A stretch of 8,292 nucleotides of DNA from CAYZEZ01 sp964477295. GTDB taxonomy: Bacteria; Bacteroidota; Bacteroidia; Bacteroidales; SM23-62. The notes under the pieces were generated by a model. The model made no database searches. It worked only from the letters and a program-made list of their open reading frames with translations, and was not told the origin of the DNA. The position numbers and the translations under genes were made by a program. The stretch spans positions 1 through 8,292 of the forward strand of contig CAYZEZ010000219.1 of the NCBI GenBank assembly GCA_964477295.1. Direction: 5' to 3'. Shown in pieces: positions 1 through 5,903 of this stretch (position 1 is its first letter; each line of letters opens with the position of its first letter).

Positions 1-73
1 GGGATGGCCATTTGTTCCTGAATCGGAATAAACCGAATTAAAATGTGAACTTGTTATTTTAACAATTACCTGT

Positions 74-427
74 TTGACATGTACTCCCGCACATTCAGGC
101 AGGATCATTGACCCTGATACTGGCAGTATTGAATTCAAATGCCTGCCTTTTGATCTTGAAAACATCAAACTGCTTGAAGTCCCTTTCCGGCATGCAACCG
201 AACTGAACATCCAGTCGCTGTTGAATTATGAACCAAACCGTTTTCTCGCAAAATTCAGGATGGAAGCCGGCCTGGATCCGAAAGCCGAACATTACCATGG
301 CTGTGAGGATCAATCCTTAGCCGGACACAGCCTGGGGGGCATCCTTGCAGATGTGATACATCATACTGATAAGGGTAAATACTACTGTAAGCAGCAGGGC
401 TACAATGTATGGACCGACCGAAAATGA
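74..427 (+). pseudogene. Relic of a GH127 (DUF1680) beta-L-arabinofuranosidase-like enzyme, N-terminal part only
   Basis: Residues 22-95 of this 117-codon open frame read like the start of the DUF1680/GH127 fold: a PFDLENIKLL strand-turn, then PFRHATELN, an NRFLAKFR helix, EAGLDPKAE, and the family hallmark LAGHSLG (83-89). Intact members are usually 600-800 residues long, so about 90% is missing. There is no ATG: the frame opens with TTG at 74 and a stop (29-31) precedes it in the same frame, so no signal peptide remains. The tryptophan normally found in the G-W-E stretch before LAGH is a cysteine here (TGT at 302-304). After about residue 95 the similarity fades, and the frame ends where a relic on the other strand begins. 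A perfect 6-bp inverted repeat (TTGTTA-ttt-TAACAA, 51-65) lies just upstream. Family assignment is from recognised motifs; non-function is inferred from truncation. Intact homologues release arabinofuranose from plant glycans. Confidence 0.72.
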
Positions 428-675
428 AAATCATCCACAACACCAACGATTTTAGTTCCTTCCTCCAAACCCATTTTGTAATCGCCACCATACAATATTT
501 GCTTCCCTACAGGTTCATCATATCCTATTCGCTGAACAGCTGCTTTGTTCAGTATTACTTCCCTCCCGGCTTCATCACTTCTAAACCGGTCATAAGTAAA
601 TCCGGGGCCCTCGATAAACCTCACCAGTGATGAAGCGAAAGGTACAACAGTGATTATAAAATTGCCGTTTGCCAA
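400..675 (-). pseudogene. Relic of a MacB/FtsX-type ABC transporter permease (periplasmic core fragment)
   Basis: Read on the minus strand, residues 25-89 of this 91-codon frame match the periplasmic core domain of MacB-like permeases of Bacteroidota. The recognisable pieces are FTYDRF, GREVILNKAAV, the RIGYDEPVGKQI segment (49-60) and the family hallmark IVGVVDDFHFRSVH (76-89). Full permeases have about 400 or 800 residues with transmembrane helices on both sides of this domain; none is present here. The frame has no ATG (it opens with TTG at 673-675) and ends at a TAG (400-402) just after the hallmark. Residues 1-24 keep only a weak echo of the family (NFI, then an EG before the FTYDRF piece), consistent with frameshifting or decay. 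It lies just 3' of the GH2 gene on the same strand, and its 3' end abuts the 3' end of the plus-strand GH127 relic. Intact relatives act in export or lipoprotein-related ABC systems; this fragment cannot. Confidence 0.7.
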
Positions 676-683
676 ATCCTGAA

Positions 684-704
684 GAAAGCCGTCAGGGGGC
701 TTTT
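684..704 (-). terminator. Possible terminator hairpin overlapping the GH2 stop codon
   Basis: AAAGCC (685-690) and GGCTTT (698-703) form a 6-bp stem with a 7-nt loop, extendable by one G-T pair. The GH2 stop codon (TGA read on the minus strand, 692-694) lies in the loop. On the minus strand the stem is followed by CTTC, on the plus strand by TTTTGTCTT, so the T-rich tail is better for plus-strand transcripts. It could end transcription from either side. The stem is short and no folding energy was calculated. Confidence 0.3.
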
Positions 705-3145
705 GTCTTAATGGCTACCTGGCCGGACTCCAATCCATCGCTTTCAGCAGTCAGGGTAATGTTCCCTGCCGATTTGCCTGACTGTATTATGGCCATGCAT
801 CTCCCGTTAAAGACTTTGCGGTGAGGTTTTACAAATGACTCAAGGCTTGTTGGGTCCCCATTGCCAACAGCCCTTAACGATCCCTCTCCTTCAACCCTGA
901 AATCAACAAGGTTATCGGCCCGGGGGCAAACCACACCCTCTTCATCAACAATCGTTACCGTTACAAAAGCAAGGTCCTTCCCATCGGCTGCAATTTCAGT
1001 ACGATCGGCCTCAAGGATAATTTTCGCTGGCTCTCCTGCTGTCTTCATTACTGCCTCCTTCAGCGGATTATTGTTTTTATCCAGGGCCACAACCTTTAAT
1101 TCGCCCGGCTCATACCTGATGTTATCCCAAACCAGCCGGTAGGTAGTATATAATTTTGAAGGATCTTTTTCCTTTACTCCCAGGCTTTTGCCATTCAGGA
1201 ATAATTCCCCCTTATCGTAACTGGTATAGCATTGAACTGAAACCACCTGGCCCTCTTCCCAGTTCCAGTGTGGCAACAGGTGCAATACTTCCTTATCGGT
1301 CCACCTGCTCTGGTACAAATAAAACCGGTCCTTAGGTATTCCACACAAATCGATTATACCGAAATAGGAACTTCGGGATGGCCACTCCACATTATACGGT
1401 GTTGGTTCGCCCAGGTAATCGAATCCGGTCCATACATATTCTCCTGCCATAAACTTAAAGGAATCCTGGGCTACCCATTCCCGGTCGGGGGAAGTGGCCC
1501 AATAGGGGAATTCATTATCAAAGGAACTTGAATGAAATGGTTCACGGGTAAAATGCACCTTCTCTTCAGCCGGGAAAAAATATTCCCCCCTGGAGCTGAC
1601 AGTGGAAGCAGTTTCACTGGCATACATTTTCCAGTCAGGGTACCTCTCATGGATATATTCATAATATTGAGGCTTATAATTCCATCCCTGGACATCCACT
1701 GCTTCTGCCAATCCGTTATCGATGGCTTGGTCCCACTGGTCAAATCCGGCCGTGGTGGGGCGGGTCGGATCTTCACGATGGCAGATATCAACCAGGAACC
1801 GGGCATATTCAGCGCCATCCCGTATCCCTTGTTCCAGGATTTCGTTCCCGATACTCCACATGATCACTGAAGGGTGGTTCCTGTCACGGTGAACAAGAGC
1901 TGCCATATCTTTTTCAGCCCACTCGTCCCATAAAGTATTGTAACCGTTCACTTTCTTAGGATGTTTCCATTCATCAAAGGCTTCGTCCATGACCATGAAT
2001 CCCATTTCGTCGGCCAGGCTGACCAATTCAGGAGCCGGGGGATTGTGGCTGGTACGGATGGAATTACAGCCCATCTTCTTCAACAGGTTCATTCTGAAGC
2101 GCAATGCAGCTACATTTACAGCCGCTCCAAGCGGACCCAGGTCGTGGTGAATGCAGACCCCGTTGAGCGGGACATGTTTACCATTTAAAAAGAAACCTTC
2201 ATTGCTGGTGAATTCAAAGTACCTGAATCCGAAAGGAGTTTCATAGACATCCAGTTTTTTGTTGTTTTCCAGGATAGATGTAACCGCAGTATATATTACC
2301 GGAGTTTCAACCGACCATAGTTCCGGATCTTCAACTTCAAGGATCTGTTCACTTTCTTTCTCTTTGTTTATTCCAATTTCAGAAGAAACAAACGCTACGG
2401 TCTTTCCTTCCGGAGACACGATTTTTGTTTCGATAGTGACCTCTTTTGCCTGGCCTGATTTGTTAATGATATCCGTTTTCAAATGCACGGAGCCAGATCC
2501 ATCATGGATCCCCGGTGTTGTCAGACAGGTTCCCCACTGCTTTACAAACACCGGGTTGGTGATCACCAGCCGGACATTCCTGTAGATCCCGGCTCCGGGA
2601 TACCAGCGGGATGAGTACTTTTTATTTTCTAACCTTACAGCCAGAATATTTTTCCCTTCAAAGTTTATATAAGGGGTCAGGTCAAATCCAAAGGAAGCAT
2701 AGCCATAAGGCCATTCACCCACAAATTCCCCGTTCAGGTATACCTTTGCATGGCTCATCGCACCGTCGAATTCAATATGGATCTGTTTGCCAATATAATT
2801 GGATGGAATATCAAGCTCTTTATGATACCAGCCGACTCCAATGTGTGGCAGCCCTCCTGTTTCACCGGAGGTCATCCCTGGCTCCCGTTTAATAAACTTC
2901 GGGACCCATTCTTCCGAGGCATCAATAGATTTATCAAAATCTCCTGATATAGCCCAGTCGTGCGGCACCGTTACTTTTTCCCACGAGGCTGTACTGACCC
3001 CGGGATCCTCACCCCCATCCACTTCACCATTAAAAAATTCCCACCCTGTTTCCAGGGGTATTACAATCCGAGGCTTTTCATTATCAGTTTCAGAACATCC
3101 GGCAACCAATAAGCCGGCCAGTAAAAATCTTATTAAATCATTCAT
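692..3145 (-). CDS. GH2 family beta-galactosidase-type lipoprotein with DUF4982 and C-terminal C5 domains
   Basis: This 817-residue retaining glycosidase probably removes terminal beta-galactosyl (or a related beta-sugar) residues from glycans at the cell surface or in the periplasm. The N-terminus is a lipoprotein signal: a hydrophobic run, then LVAGC with the lipidated cysteine at 17. I therefore start at the ATG at 3143-3145; an in-frame ATG 28 codons upstream would bury the signal behind a stretch encoded by a repeat. Domains in order: sugar-binding jelly roll (about 30-195, with PHDW and GVGWYHKEL), Ig-like domain (about 200-305), TIM barrel (about 315-610, with NGVCIHHD, IRTSHNPP and DEAFDEW), DUF4982 (about 627-692), and an Ig-like Glyco_hydro2_C5 domain (about 705-815). 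The catalytic acid/base is Glu435 in WSIGNE; the nucleophile is Glu511 in SETAS. The segment GFDYLGEPTPYNVEWPSRSS is typical of the DUF4982 subgroup. No Shine-Dalgarno sequence is visible, as is usual in Bacteroidota. The gene appears intact. Exact substrate is uncertain; other GH2 activities cannot be excluded. Confidence 0.92.
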   Translation of the reverse strand: MNDLIRFLLAGLLVAGCSETDNEKPRIVIPLETGWEFFNGEVDGGEDPGVSTASWEKVTVPHDWAISGDFDKSIDASEEWVPKFIKREPGMTSGETGGLPHIGVGWYHKELDIPSNYIGKQIHIEFDGAMSHAKVYLNGEFVGEWPYGYASFGFDLTPYINFEGKNILAVRLENKKYSSRWYPGAGIYRNVRLVITNPVFVKQWGTCLTTPGIHDGSGSVHLKTDIINKSGQAKEVTIETKIVSPEGKTVAFVSSEIGINKEKESEQILEVEDPELWSVETPVIYTAVTSILENNKKLDVYETPFGFRYFEFTSNEGFFLNGKHVPLNGVCIHHDLGPLGAAVNVAALRFRMNLLKKMGCNSIRTSHNPPAPELVSLADEMGFMVMDEAFDEWKHPKKVNGYNTLWDEWAEKDMAALVHRDRNHPSVIMWSIGNEILEQGIRDGAEYARFLVDICHREDPTRPTTAGFDQWDQAIDNGLAEAVDVQGWNYKPQYYEYIHERYPDWKMYASETASTVSSRGEYFFPAEEKVHFTREPFHSSSFDNEFPYWATSPDREWVAQDSFKFMAGEYVWTGFDYLGEPTPYNVEWPSRSSYFGIIDLCGIPKDRFYLYQSRWTDKEVLHLLPHWNWEEGQVVSVQCYTSYDKGELFLNGKSLGVKEKDPSKLYTTYRLVWDNIRYEPGELKVVALDKNNNPLKEAVMKTAGEPAKIILEADRTEIAADGKDLAFVTVTIVDEEGVVCPRADNLVDFRVEGEGSLRAVGNGDPTSLESFVKPHRKVFNGRCMAIIQSGKSAGNITLTAESDGLESGQVAIKTKAP

Positions 3146-3270
3146 AATTATAGCTTTAATTAAACACACCCGACTCCCCAATCTATACCAACCGGCAACT
3201 AGTGCCTGGCAACCAGCACCTGTATGCATTCTTTTCGTAATTTTATTCTAAATATCGTAACAACTCATTT
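3146..3270. promoter_or_regulatory. Divergent intergenic spacer between GH2 and the mechanosensitive channel gene
   Basis: Both genes point away from this 125-bp spacer, so both promoters should lie here or just inside the neighbouring genes. The best match on the plus strand to the Bacteroidota -7 element TAnnTTTG is TAATTTTA at 3238-3245, 25 bp before the channel ATG, with no good -33 TTTG at the right distance. On the minus strand the nearest candidate is TAGATTGG (3178-3185), also one base off and also without a well-placed -33 box. Both are weak. The middle holds a heptamer repeat block, described separately, which includes a 7-bp stem with one bulged base (3202-3219). Confidence 0.35.
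3188..3222 (-). repeat. Degenerate 7-bp-period repeat, five units
   Basis: Read on the minus strand, the block divides into five consecutive heptamers: CAGGTGC, TGGTTGC, CAGGCAC, TAGTTGC and CGGTTGG, consensus close to YRGKTGC. A related block with the same period ends the window (8261-8292), so this is a dispersed intergenic repeat type and not a chance run. Inside it, GTGCCTGG (3202-3209) and CCAGCAC (3213-3219) can form a hairpin around CAA. It lies in the spacer between two divergent genes, where a regulatory or attachment role is conceivable but not shown. Confidence 0.55.
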
Positions 3271-5676
3271 ATGAAAAAAATAATATATCTCCTTCTTCTG
3301 TTACTTCCAGCTTATGCCTCAGGACAAGAGGCAGCAACCACGGATGTAGCCAGGGTTAACCAACCCATTCCTGTTCCTGAGATTACTTTAAAAGCAACTA
3401 CAGTAAATATCATGTTACTGGCTAAACAGGAAATATTATTACCCGATGAACAAAAAAAACGCATACAATCGCGGCTCGACACCCTGATATTCAGGTTAAG
3501 CCTGCTCAGGGAAGATTCTAGGGTGCATGTCATTGAAAACCTTGGAATGCGGAGTCTGAATAACCTCGAAAATGAATGGGCCATCCTAAACTCCCGTTAT
3601 GAAAATGAGCAGAACAACCTTATCCATCAGCTACAGGGATATGAGGATGAGAAACAGTGGTTGGCGGATACCAAGGCACTTTGGGAGCTCACACTTTCAT
3701 CGCTCAATGAAACGGATGCTCCTGAACCGGTATTTGAACAAGTTAATTCAACCATTTCCAGTCTCCGGGATATGGAATCCAGCATGCAGGACGATTCTGA
3801 ATTTTTACAGAAATTACTGGTTAAGATATCCGATGGATTGATCTTCTCTAATGAGATACTGGATAAGATAAAAACCGCCAAAGAGGTAGTCAACAGGCAA
3901 TTATTAACACTGAACCAGCCACCCATGTGGAGTGCGATAAGTAAGAAGGACGTCATCGTCATTTCACACGAACGGTCGCTTGTGGATGATACCAAATCCA
4001 GCTTACATGATTTTATGGTGAACTATGCCTCAAGGATGTGGCTCCATTTTATTCTTTCCTGTGCCATCATCCTGTTTGTAATTTTTTCCTTCAGGCGGTT
4101 AAAGCATCTTATCCCGGAAAAAGATATTCAGCAATTGTCATCCATTAAAAAGATACTGAACAGATCGGTTTCAGCTTCGTTGTTAATAGTGTTTCTATTA
4201 ACATACCTGATGTATGAAACAATACCCGATGCCATTCAGCTGGTTGCCTCAATTGGTACCCTGATACCTGTTTATATTATACTTTCCGATATATTTACCG
4301 GACCATCAAAAAAATATGTATTTCTCCCGGTCATCGCACTATTTCTCATTAACCTGCACAGCCTGGGGTACAGTGAAACCATGCTGAACAGGATCTTTTT
4401 GATGACCATTATTCTTTTTTCTTTCCTATCACTAGGCCTTATGCTTTGGAAGAAATCCCTTATAAATATGGCACTCTCAGACAAACTGGGCAAGTATCTT
4501 CGAACACTTGGATTTATATACCTCGGCTTCCTGGGAGTTTCATTTATTTCCATAATCATAGGTGCAGCTTTGCTGGCTGAATTTTTAACATATGCCGTTA
4601 TCCGGAGTGCTGCCCTTGCCCTCATACTGTACGCTGCTTCACTGACCCTCCACAGTATCATTCTTATTTCGCTGTACAGCAAGAATATTCAAAAACTCAA
4701 TCTGGTAAAACAGTATCATGAATCCATATATTCCTGGTTTGTAAAGGTAGTTAACCTGGCTTCCTGGATTATCTGGCTTATATTCACATTAAAGCTTTTT
4801 AGTGTGTGGCAGAACATATATCAGGCGATCAGAGGATTTTTGACGTATGAGATCGGAATCGGGTCGTTGCATATTTCACTCTGGGACCTGATCGTTTTCC
4901 TTTTTATTCTCTGGCTGACATTCTGGAGTTCAAGGATCGTTAGGATTATTGTGGAGGGAGAGGTAACCTCCAGGATTAAAATGAAGCGTGGTGTACCGGG
5001 GGCGATTTCATTAATGCTGCGCATTACCATTATAACCATTGGCTTAATGGTTGCTTTTGCGGCAACGGGCCTGGAGATGGATAAGCTTACCATCCTGATC
5101 GGTGCCCTAGGTGTTGGTGTCGGTTTTGGCTTGCAGAACATTTTCAACAACCTGGTCTCGGGGATCATCCTGGCCTTTGAGCGGCCCATCCAGGAAGGGG
5201 ATATTATAGAGATCGGGACCTTGCTCGGGACGGTAAGGGAGATTGGGTTGAGGGCCAGCAATGTCAGGACCTTTGATGGAGCAGAAGTGATCGTCCCAAA
5301 TGGCAACCTGATATCCAACGAGTTGATTAACTGGACTTTGACGGATAAACGGCGAAGGGGTGAGGTACAGGTTGGGGTAAAATACGGGACCGATCCGGAC
5401 AAAGTATTGAAATTGCTTATTGAAGCCGCTAAATCACATCCTGAAGTCCTTGAAGAACCTGAACCGCTGGCGTTATTCACCGGATTTGGAGACAGCTCAT
5501 TGGATTTCAAGATATTGTTCTGGATGGGGGATGCAGATCTTCGGTACCGGATAAACAGTGAAATTACTGTCCTGATAAATAATGCCATCAAGGCTGCCGG
5601 TATCGAGATACCCTTCCCGCAAAGAGATCTTCATTTACGATCGGTGGATGATGCGGCAGGGGAAAAGCTTAAATAA
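3271..5676 (+). CDS. Large MscS-family mechanosensitive ion channel with exported N-terminal region
   Basis: This 801-residue inner-membrane protein should open under membrane tension and release solutes during hypo-osmotic shock. It starts with a signal peptide (MKKIIYLLLLLLP, likely cleaved after about residue 18), followed by a hydrophilic, mostly helical and probably periplasmic region (about 20-250). Around ten or eleven membrane spans follow, roughly at 257-275, 301-316, 321-340, 349-366, 372-392, 408-430, 438-468, 487-512, 535-558, 577-599 and the pore helix 605-638. The C-terminal part is the canonical MscS module: a glycine-rich pore helix (IGALGVGVGFGLQN), then FERPIQEGDIIEI starting the beta domain, VPNGNLISNELINW, and an alpha/beta cytoplasmic domain to about 785. 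Length and layout resemble the large MscK/YbiO-type members more than 286-residue MscS; orthology to either is not claimed. The ATG is favoured because it immediately precedes the signal peptide. No Shine-Dalgarno sequence is visible. It is transcribed away from the GH2 gene. The gene appears intact. Confidence 0.93.
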   Translation: MKKIIYLLLLLLPAYASGQEAATTDVARVNQPIPVPEITLKATTVNIMLLAKQEILLPDEQKKRIQSRLDTLIFRLSLLREDSRVHVIENLGMRSLNNLENEWAILNSRYENEQNNLIHQLQGYEDEKQWLADTKALWELTLSSLNETDAPEPVFEQVNSTISSLRDMESSMQDDSEFLQKLLVKISDGLIFSNEILDKIKTAKEVVNRQLLTLNQPPMWSAISKKDVIVISHERSLVDDTKSSLHDFMVNYASRMWLHFILSCAIILFVIFSFRRLKHLIPEKDIQQLSSIKKILNRSVSASLLIVFLLTYLMYETIPDAIQLVASIGTLIPVYIILSDIFTGPSKKYVFLPVIALFLINLHSLGYSETMLNRIFLMTIILFSFLSLGLMLWKKSLINMALSDKLGKYLRTLGFIYLGFLGVSFISIIIGAALLAEFLTYAVIRSAALALILYAASLTLHSIILISLYSKNIQKLNLVKQYHESIYSWFVKVVNLASWIIWLIFTLKLFSVWQNIYQAIRGFLTYEIGIGSLHISLWDLIVFLFILWLTFWSSRIVRIIVEGEVTSRIKMKRGVPGAISLMLRITIITIGLMVAFAATGLEMDKLTILIGALGVGVGFGLQNIFNNLVSGIILAFERPIQEGDIIEIGTLLGTVREIGLRASNVRTFDGAEVIVPNGNLISNELINWTLTDKRRRGEVQVGVKYGTDPDKVLKLLIEAAKSHPEVLEEPEPLALFTGFGDSSLDFKILFWMGDADLRYRINSEITVLINNAIKAAGIEIPFPQRDLHLRSVDDAAGEKLK

Positions 5677-5711
5677 CAGTAATCCTGAATCAGACACTGA
5701 TCTTTCACTGA

Positions 5712-5747
5712 CAGGTTTTTTACCTGGCCTGGTAAACTGAAAACCTG
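5712..5747 (+). terminator. Imperfect stem-loop after the channel gene, possible terminator or transcript stabiliser
   Basis: CAGGTTTT (5712-5719) pairs with AAAACCTG (5740-5747), and TTACC (5720-5724) pairs with GGTAA (5731-5735), leaving a 6-nt loop and a 4-nt bulge (5736-5739). That gives 13 pairs starting 36 nt after the channel stop codon. No T tract follows on the plus strand, so it is not a textbook intrinsic terminator. A smaller hairpin, ATCAG-aca-CTGAT (5689-5701), followed by CTTT, precedes it and is an alternative. Pairing was found by eye, without folding energies. Confidence 0.35.
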
Positions 5748-5750
5748 AAA

Positions 5751-5891
5751 ATGAAACTTCTAAAAAATTTAACAACCAGATCATTGACTCTTCCCGAAGC
5801 AAATAACGGGAAATGCGTTCGCAGGATCAAAGACTTGAAATTCAATTCTGAATTATTAGAATATATTTTATCTTTATTAAATATTAAATAA
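5751..5891 (+). CDS. Possible 46-residue small protein or leader peptide upstream of the phosphate carrier
   Basis: An ATG at 5751 opens an uninterrupted 46-codon frame ending with TAA at 5889-5891, 12 nt before the phosphate carrier start. The product would be basic in its first two thirds (MKLLKN, KCVRRIKDLK), followed by an amphipathic leucine-rich helix (ELLEYILSLLNI). I recognise no family. It has no Shine-Dalgarno sequence, and its last third is very AT-rich, which also suits a promoter. A 6-bp stem (TTCCCG 5791-5796, CGGGAA 5807-5812, 10-nt loop) lies inside it. In favour: same strand, close spacing, no stops. Against: a chance frame of this length is common. It might be a small membrane-associated protein, a leader peptide, or nothing. 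Confidence 0.22.
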   Translation: MKLLKNLTTRSLTLPEANNGKCVRRIKDLKFNSELLEYILSLLNIK

Positions 5892-5903
5892 GTCTCATTT
5901 CAG
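5835..5903 (+). promoter_or_regulatory. AT-rich candidate promoter region of the phosphate carrier gene
   Basis: The 70 bp before the phosphate carrier ATG are strongly AT-rich. TATATTTT (5862-5869) is one base from the Bacteroidota -7 consensus TAnnTTTG, and TTG (5835-5837) lies upstream with a 24-bp spacer, longer than the usual 19-21. A perfect inverted repeat, AATTCA-attc-TGAATT (5839-5854), sits between them and could be an operator or chance. I see no recognisable Pho-box. If the 46-codon frame is real, this promoter would lie inside it. Confidence 0.25.

Noticed and set aside
51..65. A perfect inverted repeat (TTGTTA, 3-nt loop, TAACAA) taken as a terminator or operator
   Set aside because: It contains almost only A and T, has no T tract after it, and such repeats occur by chance in AT-rich spacers. 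No neighbouring functional gene depends on it.
409..630. A 73-codon plus-strand frame
   Set aside because: It is the shadow of the permease relic, whose minus-strand reading shows clear family motifs.
400..675. The permease fragment as a functional small protein
   Set aside because: It lacks an ATG, a signal peptide and membrane helices, and covers only part of one domain of a much longer protein.
1532..1870. A 112-codon plus-strand frame inside the GH2 gene
   Set aside because: It is antisense to the TIM barrel, including both catalytic glutamates, with no independent support.
3188..3222. A CRISPR-like array at the heptamer block
   Set aside because: The units are 7 bp long, directly adjacent and degenerate, without spacers; no cas genes are present.
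3146..3229. A 28-codon N-terminal extension of the GH2 gene from an upstream ATG
   Set aside because: It would place residues encoded by the heptamer repeat ahead of a complete lipoprotein signal peptide. The ATG at 3143-3145 gives a normal lipobox at residue 17.
2841..3251. A 136-codon plus-strand frame spanning the GH2 start and the spacer
   Set aside because: It is the complement of the GH2 signal peptide and first domain; nothing in it resembles a protein family, and it would remove the divergent spacer.
3627..3995. A 122-codon minus-strand frame, serine- and cysteine-rich
   Set aside because: It is antisense to the N-terminal region of the channel gene, with low-complexity composition and no recognisable motif.
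4821..5591. A 256-codon open frame on the minus strand
   Set aside because: It lies wholly antisense to the conserved MscS module, has a serine/proline/isoleucine-rich composition typical of a complement frame, and shows no domain.
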